From Arthrobacter alpinus (GTDB taxonomy: Bacteria > Actinomycetota > Actinomycetes > Actinomycetales > Micrococcaceae), in contig NZ_CP012677.1 in assembly GCF_001294625.1 (NCBI RefSeq), positions 2,542,001 through 2,606,000 on the forward strand: a stretch of DNA of 64,000 bases, given 5' to 3'. Under the pieces are notes generated by a model, which made no database searches, was not told where the DNA came from, and worked only from the letters and a program-made list of their open reading frames with translations. The position numbers were made by a program, and so were the translations under genes. This document shows positions 46,784 through 56,200 of the stretch, one piece after another; within the stretch, counting starts at the first letter, position 1, and each line of letters begins with the position of its first letter.

Positions 46784-46790
46784 TAGTCTA
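46784..46790. promoter_or_regulatory. Overlapping divergent -10-like elements of thiE and the thi operon
   Basis: TAGTCT (46784-46789) lies 7 nt before the thiE ATG on the plus strand, while the overlapping TAGACT (46790-46785) on the minus strand lies just upstream of the riboswitch. One short palindromic block could serve both promoters; no matching -35 boxes were identified. Confidence 0.35.
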
Positions 46791-46796
46791 TGAGAT

Positions 46797-47501
46797 ATGA
46801 GCCGTTCCTTCCTCACCCATGACGCCACGCCCACCTTTTCTGCCCTGCCCGCCGCGTCGCCTGTGGCGTCCGCCGTGGCCGATGCCCGCCTATACCTGTG
46901 CACTGATGCCCGCGCGGGACGGGGCGACTTTGCCGATTTCCTCCGGGCCGCCTACGCCGGCGGCGTGGACATCATCCAGCTGCGGGACAAGTCGCTGGAG
47001 GCGGCACAGGAGCTTGAGCTGTTGGCCGTGTTGCGCTCCGTGGCGTCCGAATGTGGCAAACTCTGGGCCGTCAACGACAGGGCGGACCTTGCCGTTTTGT
47101 CAGGTGCCCCGGTGTTTCATGTGGGCCAGCAGGACCTGCCGCTGCCTGCCGCGCGGTCACTTGTAGGGCCCTCGGTGTCGCTGGGGCTTTCCTGCCACGA
47201 CCCCGCCCAGGCGGCCGCGGCTGCTGCCGATCCGGACGCCGATTACTTCTGTGTAGGGCCGCTGTGGGCCACCCCTACCAAGCCGGGCCGGGCCGCCGTG
47301 GGGCTGTCCCTGGTGGAACACGCCGCCTCCTTGGACACGGCCAAGCCGTGGTTTGCCATTGGCGGGGTGGACCTTTCCAACGTTGATGCGGTGGTTGCCG
47401 CGGGCGCCTCGCGCATTGTGGTGGTGCGGGCCATCACCGAGGCTGCGGATCCGACGGCGGCTGCCGCGGCATTGCGCTCACGCCTGCCTGCGCTGGGGTA
47501 G
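46797..47501 (+). CDS. thiE: Thiamine-phosphate synthase
   Basis: A 234-residue ThiE that joins HMP-PP and thiazole phosphate. YLCTDAR at the start of the barrel, [15 protein letters not shown] (pyrophosphate-binding region), [27 protein letters not shown], and [21 protein letters not shown] with [11 protein letters not shown] follow the family pattern. It is divergent from thiO. The leader is only about 8 nt from a -10-like element, so the mRNA may be nearly leaderless and, unlike thiO, outside riboswitch control. Confidence 0.93.
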   Translation: MSRSFLTHDATPTFSALPAASPVASAVADARLYLCTDARAGRGDFADFLRAAYAGGVDIIQLRDKSLEAAQELELLAVLRSVASECGKLWAVNDRADLAVLSGAPVFHVGQQDLPLPAARSLVGPSVSLGLSCHDPAQAAAAAADPDADYFCVGPLWATPTKPGRAAVGLSLVEHAASLDTAKPWFAIGGVDLSNVDAVVAAGASRIVVVRAITEAADPTAAAAALRSRLPALG

Positions 47502-47524
47502 TTTCCAGCACTGCCCGTTCGATC

Positions 47525-48099
47525 TCAGGAACCCGTGCGGGTCGCCGCCTCAAGTTCGGCACGGTACGCGGCCCACTCTTGTTGTGTGCGGCGGGAGACA
47601 TTGGGGTCCAGCGGGCCGTTGCCGACGGCACCGTCGATCAATTCGCCAATGATGTCCGCGTGGCCTGCGTGACCGGCCGTTTCCACGCACATGTGCACCA
47701 GAATCTGGTGCACGGTCACCTGACGCCGTTCGGCCGGCCACCACGGCACCTGGCCGACGGCGTCGAGGGGAAGCAGCTCGATGGTCTCATCACTGTGCCG
47801 AGCGGAAAACTCGGCAAACTCAAGGGTCTGTGCCCGCGTCTGTGCCGCGGTGGCCCACATGTCGGCATCCCGGGGCGCGTCGTCGGCCATCCAGGGCGCC
47901 TCCATGCCACTTGGCCGCCCGAAGACCTCGCCAAAGTATCCGAGCTGGACGCTGCTGACGTGTTTGAGAAGGCCCAGCAGGCTGGTGCCCGTGGGGTCAT
48001 GGGGCGGCGGACGTCGCAGTCCCCCAGTCCGTCAAGCTTGGCGAGTAAATCCTCGCGGCGGGCTCGTAAATACCCGAGAAGAGTGGCTTTTTCATCCAT
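47525..48099 (-). pseudogene. DinB-family (DUF664) protein with single-base frameshift
   Basis: From ATG 48099 the frame reads MDEKATLLGYLRARREDLLAKLDGL ... RRPMTP; the continuation GTSLLGLLKHVSSVQLGYFGEVFG ... MEAPWMADDA and the remainder to TGA 47525 are in the next frame. Restoring one C in a run at about 47992-47996 makes a continuous DUF664 protein of about 190 residues with metal-type His in HILVHMCVETAGHAGH-like sequence. The lesion is in a homopolymer, so a sequencing error is possible. Confidence 0.75.
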
Positions 48100-48510
48100 G
48101 CTGCCACTGTCCCGCAAAGCCGGCTATTTGTGCCAGTATGTCCAGCTGCGCGTCGAAAAGTGCCGCCGGGTTGCCGAACGTTTCCTCCCCATATTGACCA
48201 AAGACCTCAAAGTTGACGGCCCCGAACAGGGCCGCCCACACCAGCACACCGCGGGTCAGCGCGGCATCGTCGAGAGTCAGCGACAGTTCCCCCCCCCCGA
48301 ATGGCTGCAAAGTCCCCTGACGGGACAGCCCTGGAGGGCTCAGCAAGGCCCTTTTGGGGGGAGAGTTTTCCCGCCTGGTGGGCGCATTGGAAGATGCGCA
48401 CCAGCTGGCCAATCACCCGTGTTCCAGGACCCGTGGTTTGCTCGGCCGGGGCCTGGTAGCCCGGAACAGGTGAGCCAAAAAGCAGGCCGTAGCAGGCCGG
48501 CTCCGCCAGG
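48092..48510 (-). pseudogene. TetR-type regulator, C-terminal remnant
   Basis: Two frames give the ligand-binding half of a TetR regulator: ACYGLLFGSPVPGYQAPAEQ ... RVIGQLVRIFQCAHQAGKL, then after a shift at a run of ten C bases (about 48291-48300) ELSLTLDDAALTRGVLVWAALFGAVNFEVFGQYG to TGA 48092. The DNA-binding domain is missing; upstream sequence is degenerate. The stop overlaps the DinB gene start, suggesting a former tetR-dinB operon. Confidence 0.7.
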
Positions 48511-48565
48511 GCCCTGGCCCGGCACGAGGCTCAGCTGCGCCAAGATCCGCCGCACCAGCGCAACC

Positions 48566-49120
48566 ATGGCTGCTGCAGGGGCCGGCAGCACGGCACTCGA
48601 ACCGGTGGAAACTTTCCTTGGTGTGGGCCGCTCGGGGTTCGCCTCCCGGAGCAGCCTGCACCAGGCGCTGCGCATGGCGACGGCATCGGCCCTGTCGGGA
48701 GGGGTTGCGGTGACACTTGGGCTGGGGCATCCACTATGGGCGACCATGGGTTCCGTGGCAGTACTGCAAGGACTGAACTACAGCATGAGCGTCCAGCGCG
48801 GCATCCAAAGGCTGCTCGGCAATGTGATCGGCGCCTTGGTGGCGGTGGGGCTGCTGTCCCTGTCCTTGGGGTTCTGGCCGTCAGTGGCCCTGGTGATCGG
48901 TTTCCAAGTCTTGGCCGAACTCCTGGTGCTCAAGAACTACACGTTGACAACCATTGCCGTGACACCCGTGGCGTTGATCATGACGGGGCTGGGCAGCCAC
49001 CTGGGCCCTGCAGCTGCCATGACGCGGGTGGCGGACACTTTGCTGGGCGTGGTGATAGGGGTCCTGGTGGCGGCGGTCAGCATCTCACGCACCGACCATC
49101 ACCACCTGCCAACCCGCTGA
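48566..49120 (+). pseudogene. FUSC-family transporter, C-terminal half only
   Basis: A 184-codon frame. From about residue 30 it matches the second membrane domain of fusaric-acid-resistance-type proteins (LHQALRMATASALSGGVAV ... LGHPLWATMGSVAVLQG ... RLLGNVIGALVAVGLLSL, ELLVLKNYTLTTIAVTPVALIM). The first membrane domain is missing and the start region overlaps the degraded TetR remnant, so a deletion appears to have fused the two genes head to head. It could still be translated but would lack half of the protein. Confidence 0.65.
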
Positions 49121-49219
49121 AGTTGCAGCCGGGCAACTTTTCAGCAGGTTCCAGACCGCCTCCAACCACAACCCTTCCCTCACTTCTGCACGGCCTGGCC
49201 TGGCCGGCATGCCAGCAGC

Positions 49220-49809
49220 AGGGGGCAAGCTGGGTAGGTGCGAGCTCCGCTGGCCAGCGGTCCAGTGAACGGCCAAAGCGGGCAGCCGCCACGAAGGACC
49301 TGCGTTCCACGGGGCGTTGGACGGCGCTCTAGATGCGTCCCGGGTGGGCTTCCACCCGCCCCATGGCGGCCACATATTCATCAGCGTGTGGGCCGTAGAC
49401 ATGGCCTTCGTCGGCGTCGCAAAAGTAGACGAACGCCATGTCCGGCCCGTTGCTTTTCGCGCCGCTCCCAAACCACGGGCCCGGTCTCTGTGGGATCCGC
49501 CAGGGGCGGCCAGCCGGCCGCGACCATGGTGGTGGTTGACTGGTCCGCAAAGTAGGCCCGGCTCAGGAAGTCGGGGCAGTGCAGAAGCTGGTGGCCCACG
49601 AAGTGGTTGTCCTTGACCCCGTGTACGGCGTGGGATGCCCCGGTCAGCAGCGTGGACCAGCCCGGCCCCGACAGTGTGGGGACTTCCATGGTGAGTTCGT
49701 TGAACACACCTTCACCAATCACGGCGTCAAGGGTCGGCATCTTGTGCGTGCCGCGGGAAAGGTTCAGGCGCAGTCCGTCAATGCCAATCAGGCAGACCTT
49801 GGGTTTCAT
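49220..49809 (-). pseudogene. Type I phosphodiesterase / alkaline-phosphatase-superfamily protein, degraded
   Basis: The start is intact: MKPKVCLIGIDGLRLNL with the metal Asp, then GPGWSTLLTGASHAVHGVKDN containing the nucleophile Thr region. After about 120 residues the frame breaks; the next frame resumes PDMAFVYFCDADEGHVYGPHADEYVAAMGRV (metal-binding Asp and His) and stops, and a third piece ERRSFVAAARFGRSLDRWPAELAPTQLAP follows. Sequence between the pieces is deleted. The start overlaps the ABC ATPase pseudogene (ATGA), so they were one operon. Confidence 0.7.
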
Positions 49810-50916
49810 ACGGCGACCTCCTCTTTGGCCAAGGCTCCGGAGCTTGCTGCATTGCTTGACAGGGCGTCCGCCCGTGCAACATCGACCAGAACGGAGCTTC
49901 CGCGCGGTGCCACGTCCACGCGCTGGCTCAGGGCAAACGTTGCACCCTCATGCTGGGGGCATATCCACCCGCATGCTGGCATCACAGAGTGAGACGCTGA
50001 CACTTGTCGCTACGCCACGTAGCACCATGGCGGTGACCAGTGCGCCGCCATTCTCACCCGCCTGCAGTTGCAGGTCCTCGGGCCTGATCAGAGCCTCCAG
50101 CGCGGCGGAGCCCAGCGCGGCCCTGTCCATGTTGGATATCGCCACGCGCCGTCCCAGCACGGCTACCTCTCCGCCGTCGCACACGGCCTGAATCCTGTTG
50201 ACGGCGCCAACGAACTCCGAGATGAACGCGGTTCGGGGGCGCTGGTTCACGTCTTCCGGGGAGTCAAGCTGTTCTATGCGCCCGTTGAGCATGACACCCA
50301 CCCTGTCCGCCACTCTCAGGGCCTCCTCCTGGTCGTGGGTGACCAGCAAGCGTGGTGGTTCCGGACTGGTCTGGATCCGGCGAATTTCCTCCGGCAGCTG
50401 CACCCGGACCTGCGCATCCAGGGCTGACAGGGGCTCGTCGAGGAGCAGCGTCCGGGGTTCGAGTGCCAGGGCCCGGGCCACACGCTGTTGCCGGCCGCCG
50501 GAGAGTTGGAGCGGGAACTTGTCCCGGTGATCCGCCAGCCCCACAGTTTCCAGGAGCTCCTTGGCCCGTGTGGTGCGCTTGCCCACGCTTGCGCCGCCAA
50601 TGCGCAGGCCGTAGGCCACGTTTTCCATGGCTGTCATGTGCGGGAACAAGCTGTAGGCCTGGAACACGATGCCAATGCCGCGGTCGCGGACCCGGCGGCG
50701 GGTGACGTCTTCGCCGCCGACCCGCACGGTCCCGGCGTCGGGGGTCTCCAGCCCGCCCAGTACGCGCCGGATAGTTGTCTTGCCGCATCCGGAGGGACCC
50801 AACAGGGCAAGGATCTAGCCGCCGTTGAGGGGCAGCTCCAGGTTGTCCAGCACGGTCCGGCCACCAAAGGACTTGGCGCTGCCGGCCAGGGAAACTTCTG
50901 CGGAGTCCAGTGTCAT
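49806..50916 (-). pseudogene. ABC transporter ATP-binding protein (phosphonate/putrescine type), nonsense and frameshift
   Basis: From ATG 50916 (AAAGGGG upstream) the frame reads MTLDSAEVSLAGSAKSFGG ... LPLNGG, a TAG at 50818-50816, then ILALLGPSGCGKTT (Walker A), LSGGRQQR signature, LLLDEPLSALD Walker B and VTHDQEEAL. The C-terminal TOBE-like part changes frame near 49960 and continues GATFALSQRVDVAPRGSSVLVDVARA to TGA 49806. The nonsense codon sits where ABC ATPases have Glu before the P-loop. The family usually serves 2-aminoethylphosphonate or polyamine uptake; no permease or binding protein gene remains. Confidence 0.75.
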
Positions 50917-51136
50917 CGGGATCCCCTTTCGCAATGGTTGTTTTCTTTTAACGGCCACGGCCCGCGGCTGGTTCATGCCCACCTGCACCATGAAGACGGG
51001 AAAGGTTGAATGCAGCAACAGGCTGCCCAGGGCACCCACCCGCGGGCGGTGCTCGAACACCATGCCACCATCTTCATCCCGGTCATCACCCCTGCATGCC
51101 TGAACCTTGAGCTGGGCCGGGCCGCCGCGAGCTGAA

Positions 51137-52123
51137 CTAGGAAGCCTGCATTTCCATGGCCTGTGCCAACAGTTCAAAGCTGCGGATCCAGGCCGTCTTG
51201 TCGGTGACCTGCGAGGCCACTATCAGCTCGTCGGCGTCGGCTTTCACGGCAAACTCGTCCAAGTAGGCGCGAGCTACGGACGGGGTACCGATAGCTGCGT
51301 AGCGGAACATGTTCACCACCTGCTGGCCTGCCGGAGACTCCAGTAGCATGTCCGCCTCCGGATCGGTGAAGGTCCGCCCGCCGCTCACCAGGGCGCCCAC
51401 CATGCGGCGCCGGGCCTTCAGCGCCAGGGCGTCGGCTTCTTCCTGGGTGTCGGCCACAATGGCGTTGACCCCGGCGATCACGTACGGCTCGGCCAGCGCA
51501 TCCGAGGGTTTGAATTCGCGGCGGTAGATCCGCACCGCATCCTCCAGTGCCTGCGGTGCAAAGTGCGAGGCAAAGGAGTACGGCAGCCCGAGCGCAGCCG
51601 CGAGCCGGGCGCCAAACAGGGACGATCCCAGGATGTACAGCGGCACGTGGGTGTCCTTGCCCGGGTAGGCGTTCACGCCGGAGATGCGTGTCTGACCCTG
51701 AAAATAGGCCTGCAATTCCTGCACGTCGGCCGGGAAGGTGTCCGCAGCCATGGGGTCCCGGCGCAGCGCCCGCATCGTGTTTTGGTCGCTGCCCGGCGCC
51801 CGGCCAAGCCCCAAGTCGATCCGGCCCGGGTGCAGGGTCTCCAGCGTGCCGAACTGCTCGGCAATCTGCAGCGGGGAATGGTTGGGCAGCATGATCCCGC
51901 CGGCACCGAGCCTGATACTGGTGGTGTTCGCGGCCACGTGCGCAATCAGCACGCTCGTGGCGGAGGATGCGATCGAAGGCATGTTGTGGTGCTCGGCATA
52001 CCAAATCCGCTTGTATCCCCACCCCTCGGCTTTTTGCGCCAGCTCCACGGAGGCGCTAAACGTGGCAGCAATGCCGTCCTGGCCAATGTGGGCCAAGTCA
52101 AGGATGGAAATGGGAAGCGTCAT
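51137..52123 (-). CDS. LLM-class flavin-dependent oxidoreductase
   Basis: A 328-residue luciferase-like monooxygenase of the single-subunit (MsnO8-like) type. The N-terminal [59 protein letters not shown], and [23 protein letters not shown] are characteristic; FMN is expected as cofactor. The substrate is unknown. It is downstream of and codirectional with an FAD-dependent oxidoreductase (96-bp gap). The 220 bp between its stop and the ABC pseudogene hold no recognisable gene. Confidence 0.88.
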   Translation of the reverse strand: MTLPISILDLAHIGQDGIAATFSASVELAQKAEGWGYKRIWYAEHHNMPSIASSATSVLIAHVAANTTSIRLGAGGIMLPNHSPLQIAEQFGTLETLHPGRIDLGLGRAPGSDQNTMRALRRDPMAADTFPADVQELQAYFQGQTRISGVNAYPGKDTHVPLYILGSSLFGARLAAALGLPYSFASHFAPQALEDAVRIYRREFKPSDALAEPYVIAGVNAIVADTQEEADALALKARRRMVGALVSGGRTFTDPEADMLLESPAGQQVVNMFRYAAIGTPSVARAYLDEFAVKADADELIVASQVTDKTAWIRSFELLAQAMEMQAS

Positions 52124-52219
52124 GGGTGCAGCCTTTCAAAGGGCTCTCAAAGGGAGTCTCACTAGCGCCAACCACCCAACGGCCTGGGTTATTTCCTGCT
52201 GGAAGGAATGCGCAGAGGA

Positions 52220-53302
52220 TCACACGTCGGAGGGAACGCTGAGCCGTTCAATGGCTGCGAGCGCGGCAGCACGGCCGGCCCTGCTGGCACCGAGCGTGGA
52301 CGCCGATGCCCCATAGCCCACCAGCAGCAGCCGGGGCTCGCGCAACACCCTGACCCCGTCCATGGTGATGCCACCGCCGGGTTCTCGCAGTTTCAGTGGG
52401 GCCAGGTGGTCCATGGCAGCCCGGAACCCCGTGGCCCAAAGGAGCACGTCGGCGTCAAAGGAGCTGCCGTCGGCAAAGACGGCCCCTCCGGGGGTCAGTC
52501 GCTGCAATGGACCCCGGGATACAAGCGTCCCGGCGGAAATTCCATCTTGGTACTGCTGTGTTAACGGCAGTCCAGTCACGCCCACCACGCTCAGCGGCGG
52601 CAGCCCGGATGCTGTGCGTTCATTGACGCGGCGCTCAACCTCACGACCCCAGTCGGGGGTGAAGTCAACGGTGGTGAACTCCGGCGGGCGGCGGGTGGCC
52701 CAGGCGGTGACCACGCCGGCCTCGGCCAATTGCAGCAGGAACTGCACGGCGGAGGTTCCCCCTCCCACCACCAGCACCCGTTGGCCGGAAAATTCGGCCA
52801 CCGACTCGAAGTCGTGGGTGTGCAGCTGCCGGCCGCGGAAGGTTTCCACTCCGGGGTAGTGCGGCCAGTGGGGTTTATCCCAGGTGCCGGTGGCGTTGAT
52901 GACCATGCGGGTCGTGAACACGCCGCGGTCGCTCTCCACCACAAGGGGCGGGCCGGGGGTGTCGGTGGGGGCGCCGTCGTGCATTCTGCGCACGGCGTGC
53001 ACCTTCACCGGCCGGTGCACGGGCAGCTCAAAGGTCTCTTCATAGCTGCCGTAGTACCGGGCTACGACGGCGGAGGCTGGCTCGGCCAGGTCCCCCGCAT
53101 CAAGCTTCATGCCGGGGAGGTCGTGGATGGCGTGCGCGGAGCCGAGGGTCAGCGACGGCCAGCGGTGCAGCCAGGCACCGCCCGGACCGGGATTTGCGTC
53201 CAGGACCACAAAGTCAGTTTCCGGAACCAGCCCGTGCCGGGCCAGGTAGTAGGCCGCCGACAGACCCGCCTGGCCTGCCCCGATGATCACCACATCAAGC
53301 AT
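52220..53302 (-). CDS. FAD-dependent oxidoreductase (flavin monooxygenase-like)
   Basis: A 360-residue protein with an N-terminal FAD motif VVIIGAGQAGLSAAYYLARHG, the GPGGAWLHRWPSLTLGSAHAIHDLPG segment and a second nucleotide-binding motif VLVVGGGTSAVQFLLQL near residue 170, followed by ATG at LLWATGFRAAMDHLAPL. This is the layout of CzcO/FMO-type NAD(P)H-dependent monooxygenases. Substrate unknown; it may act with the neighbouring LLM oxidoreductase. Confidence 0.85.
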   Translation of the reverse strand: MLDVVIIGAGQAGLSAAYYLARHGLVPETDFVVLDANPGPGGAWLHRWPSLTLGSAHAIHDLPGMKLDAGDLAEPASAVVARYYGSYEETFELPVHRPVKVHAVRRMHDGAPTDTPGPPLVVESDRGVFTTRMVINATGTWDKPHWPHYPGVETFRGRQLHTHDFESVAEFSGQRVLVVGGGTSAVQFLLQLAEAGVVTAWATRRPPEFTTVDFTPDWGREVERRVNERTASGLPPLSVVGVTGLPLTQQYQDGISAGTLVSRGPLQRLTPGGAVFADGSSFDADVLLWATGFRAAMDHLAPLKLREPGGGITMDGVRVLREPRLLLVGYGASASTLGASRAGRAAALAAIERLSVPSDV

Positions 53303-53350
53303 TAGCTTTCCTCCGTTATCTTGTGGGTGGAACGCAGGGGTCGCGTGCTG

Positions 53351-53767
53351 CTATTCCTGCCGTGAGGCAAGCCATGTCCGGCCACGCTGCGAGAGGGCCA
53401 CGTCCGCGTAGTAGACGGCTGCCGCACCCACCGCGTAGGCTACCAGGTCCAGTGCGGAGAACGTGGTTCCCAGGACTAGGCGCGACGGGGGGAAGCTCAC
53501 GGCCAGCTGGGCGGGGACCCCTGTCAGCTGTGCCAGCTCGATGACGGCGCTGATGGTGAAGGCCCCCAGGGCCAGCTTGTGGCGGGCTGCCGTGGGAGCG
53601 ATGAGCGCCATGAGCAGGTACACCAGCACCGTGAACAGAACGTCGGTGATCAGCCCGGCAACGTCCCCGGGGACCAGGAAGTGCAGCACCAGTCCCAGGA
53701 TGGCGACGTCGGTCGCTGCAATGAACAGCGCAATGCGCCGGGAAGGGGAGGTTTTCGCAGAAGGCAT
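53351..53767 (-). CDS. DUF2809 family membrane protein
   Basis: A 138-residue protein with four hydrophobic helices and the pattern typical of DUF2809: HFLVPGDVAGLITDVLFTVLVYLL ... SAVIELAQLTGVPAQL ... LGTTFSALDLVAYAVGAAAVYY. Function unknown. It lies 48 bp upstream of the FAD-dependent oxidoreductase gene and downstream of umuC on the same strand. Confidence 0.78.
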   Translation of the reverse strand: MPSAKTSPSRRIALFIAATDVAILGLVLHFLVPGDVAGLITDVLFTVLVYLLMALIAPTAARHKLALGAFTISAVIELAQLTGVPAQLAVSFPPSRLVLGTTFSALDLVAYAVGAAAVYYADVALSQRGRTWLASRQE

Positions 53768-53793
53768 GGGTTTGAGTCTACAAAGACTGGCCC

Positions 53794-55074
53794 TTATGCG
53801 CGCACCACTGGCAAGTCAGACCATTCCGTGGTGTACTTCGGCGAGGACAGTTCACGCTTCATGGACCACGACGGCGGTTCAGCCAGCCCGCCGAATCCCA
53901 GACCTATCGCTTGGCTCCCGAACTTGGTGCGAACATCCCCCAGGACGCCGCCCACGCACGGCTGCCCGCCCGGCTTGGCAAAAACATCAAGCATTTCCGG
54001 TCCGGACAGCGGCTCCAGTCCGCTGAACATCACCCCTGCCCGCAGGTAGGAGGCACCTGGCACGGCACTTTGACCGATGGCGGCCACGGCGGCGCGGGTC
54101 AACACAATGGGGTCCTGGGTGGGGGTGGCGAACCTGATAGTGGCTGCCGGGAAGCTTCCCTCGCCGGCGGCAAAGCGGCTGGTGCCCGCTGTCACGGTCA
54201 TGATTGAGGCACGCAAGCCTGAGTCATTGAGCCGGGCGGCGCCGCGCTGGGCATACACGGCCATGACCTGTTCCATGCCTTCAATGGTGGTGACGGGCGT
54301 GGAGAAGCTGCGCGAGAACATGATTTGCTGCTTATCGACGCGTTCCTCGGTGTGCGGGATGCATTCGGTGCCGTTGAGTTCCATGACTGTGCGCTGCAGG
54401 ACTACGGAGAACTTCTTGCGGATCAGGGCCGGATCGGCGGCCTTGAGATCGGCGATTGTCTGTATCTCCAGCATTTTCAACCGCTTGGCGGTCCGTTCCC
54501 CAACTCCCCACAGCCCGGATGCCGGCACCCGCTCCTGGATGGCTTGCACGTGCCCGGCGGGCATGGAGTCCAGCGAACAGACGCCCTCCAGCGCCGGGTT
54601 TTGCTTGGCGATCCGGTTGGCGAACTTGGCCAGCGTCTTGGTCTGGGCAATGCCCACGCAGACGGGGAGGCCCACGTGCCGCATTACCGCCGCCCGGATC
54701 TCCCGCCCGCAGGTTTCAAGCTGAGCCGGATCCCCCAGGAGTCCCACAAATGATTCGTCGATGGAGTAAACCTCCTGCCAGGTGCCAAACCTACCCACCA
54801 CTTCCATGACCCGGGCACTCATGTCCCCGTACAGCTCGTAGTTGCTGGAGCGTGCCACCAGCCCCCACGCCTTGGCCTGCGCCTGTATCTGGAACCAGGG
54901 CGCGCCCGTGGCTATCCCCAGCGCCTTGGCCTCGGCGGATCGGGCCACCACGCAGCCGTCGTTGTTGGAGAGCACGACGACGGGGCGGCCTTCCAGCCTC
55001 GGGTCAAAGACCCGCTCGCAGGAGACATAGAAGTTGTTGACATCAACCAGGGCGATGGCCTGCCTTCCCACCAT
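53794..55074 (-). CDS. umuC: UmuC-type Y-family DNA polymerase
   Basis: A 426-residue translesion polymerase. The metal-binding [15 protein letters not shown] (Asp near residue 11) and YSIDESFV (Asp-Glu near 103) are intact; the helix-hairpin-helix region [18 protein letters not shown], the UmuC-specific [10 protein letters not shown] and a C-terminal region with [13 protein letters not shown] are present. ATG 55074 has AAGGAG 8 nt upstream. Its usual partner umuD is not adjacent but 3.8 kb upstream on the same strand. No LexA box was recognised just upstream of umuC. Confidence 0.92.
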   Translation of the reverse strand: MVGRQAIALVDVNNFYVSCERVFDPRLEGRPVVVLSNNDGCVVARSAEAKALGIATGAPWFQIQAQAKAWGLVARSSNYELYGDMSARVMEVVGRFGTWQEVYSIDESFVGLLGDPAQLETCGREIRAAVMRHVGLPVCVGIAQTKTLAKFANRIAKQNPALEGVCSLDSMPAGHVQAIQERVPASGLWGVGERTAKRLKMLEIQTIADLKAADPALIRKKFSVVLQRTVMELNGTECIPHTEERVDKQQIMFSRSFSTPVTTIEGMEQVMAVYAQRGAARLNDSGLRASIMTVTAGTSRFAAGEGSFPAATIRFATPTQDPIVLTRAAVAAIGQSAVPGASYLRAGVMFSGLEPLSGPEMLDVFAKPGGQPCVGGVLGDVRTKFGSQAIGLGFGGLAEPPSWSMKRELSSPKYTTEWSDLPVVRA

Positions 55075-55373
55075 GTCAGAGGCTCCTTAAAGGCGGTGAT
55101 GGCGAGCAACGGAGGCGGAGCGGGCTGCGGGTGCCCAGCCGGGCTGTGTCACCCGCAGAGAATATATTTGATAGACAGGACATGTAACACGAACTACTAG
55201 AAATAGAATTCTATCTGTCATTGTATGTGCTCGTCCTGACATCCGCTATGGCACCGAGCGCGGGCCTGAGAGCAAGAATGACCGCCCACCGACTGGGTAC
55301 GGGCCAAGCGTCGCCGCCTCCGGAAGTGACCCTCAACAAGCTTGCCGCGATGAGTGTGCGGGTGTCGCGCATA
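55075..55373. other. Region upstream of umuC
   Basis: No assured gene. It contains a 12-bp perfect palindrome ATAGAATTCTAT at about 55203-55214 in an AT-rich stretch (55160-55220) that could hold the umuC promoter. The right half may be the frameshifted tail of the adjacent hypothetical gene: a minus-strand frame reads CDAPTATTIIDTADTVNGTG ... DVRTSTYNDR and ends at 55211. Confidence 0.35.
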
Positions 55374-55826
55374 TCACCGCCGGCGGCGCCGGTGCCGTTG
55401 ACTGTGTCGGCGGTGTCGATGATGGTGGTTGCCGTTGGGGCATCGCAGCGGCACGGGCACGGCTTTACCCTCAAATGCATTGTGCATGTACTCGATTCCG
55501 TCGGAATCGTCGGCAGCTTCCACGAGCAAGCGAATGTCCCGGCTGCCAGAGTCATCGCGTGGTGTGGGCGCAGTGTTTGACCTGCCCGTGCGGGATGGGT
55601 TCGCGTCAAAGGAAGGCGACAGGCGCCATTCAGCGTTGTCCTGCAATAACCCATGATTTCTCATGTGGTCTTCAATATTGTTGACCATCGCCAGCATTGC
55701 AGCACGAGAGAACAGCTCTGCCGCATCCTGATCCGGGCTGGCGGAAATAATCGTGACTGGCTTTGCGAGAGTCGCGTAGTCTGGGCTCTCAAACTCGGGC
55801 ATCGCGAAAGCGTTCTGGAAGCTCAT
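55374..55826 (-). CDS. Hypothetical protein, possibly frameshifted at its C-terminus
   Basis: A 150-residue frame from ATG 55826 (MSFQNAFAMPEFESPDYATLAKPVTIISASPDQDAAELFSRAAML in outline). The first 120 residues have normal, acidic protein composition, while the last 25 (NHHHRHRRHSQRHRRRRR) are abnormally His/Arg-rich, as expected after a frameshift; the neighbouring frame has normal composition to 55211. No family was recognised. It lies just downstream of the hipA fragment on the same strand. Confidence 0.4.
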   Translation of the reverse strand: MSFQNAFAMPEFESPDYATLAKPVTIISASPDQDAAELFSRAAMLAMVNNIEDHMRNHGLLQDNAEWRLSPSFDANPSRTGRSNTAPTPRDDSGSRDIRLLVEAADDSDGIEYMHNAFEGKAVPVPLRCPNGNHHHRHRRHSQRHRRRRR

Positions 55827-55892
55827 CTAGGGGATGAGGGCTGTGCCCGAATTCCCGCACGGGCTTGAATCTTCATGGCTGCGAGTAGCCTG

Positions 55893-56018
55893 TCAATCTC
55901 CGTCGGCCAGCCACTCATCCAGGTAGGTGAACGTCAGCGAGGGTTTCTGGACGCCTGGCCGTACCTCCACCACCATGTTACCAACGTGCCTTTTGTCGAC
56001 CCAAACCTCAGCACTCAT
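55893..56018 (-). pseudogene. hipA: HipA toxin, N-terminal fragment
   Basis: The frame from ATG 56018 reads MSAEVWVDKRHVGNM ... SLTFTYLDEWLADGD then TGA: the N-terminal domain of HipA-type serine/threonine kinases (VW-DGxxVGxL ... xLxFxYxxxWL). The rest, including the kinase core, is absent; a different frame with a short helical peptide (IDRLLAAMKIQARAGI) follows. The ATG overlaps the upstream hipB-like stop (TAGATG), the usual hipBA coupling. The toxin must be inactive. Confidence 0.68.
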
Positions 56019-56200
56019 CTAGACGGTCCTTTGCGCTCGTTTGCGCCCCAGTGTGTGGGCTCTCAGACGGCCCAGATCGGTGCTCAACGGGTCGGTCGCC
56101 TCAGTGCTGGGTTCGGCCAGAGGGAGATGTTCGCCCGCCTTGCGGTCAGCTCCTGGCCGATACCCAGCCTCATTCTCCACTGGCGGAGGTGTTCACCCAT
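56019..56200 (-). pseudogene. hipB: HipB-like antitoxin, internally deleted
   Basis: From ATG 56200 the frame reads MGEHLRQWRMRLGIGQELTARRANISL, the first helices of a Cro/C1-type HTH antitoxin. After about 27 residues a second frame supplies EATDPLSTDLGRLRAHTLGRKRA and TAG 56019-56021, the typical HipB C-terminus. The central part of the HTH and a frame-compatible join are missing. It directly precedes the hipA fragment. Confidence 0.65.

Noticed and set aside
47579-49120. 513-codon open frame that would join the DinB antisense strand to the FUSC part
   Set aside because: Only the last 184 codons resemble a protein family; the first part is antisense to the DinB and TetR pseudogenes.
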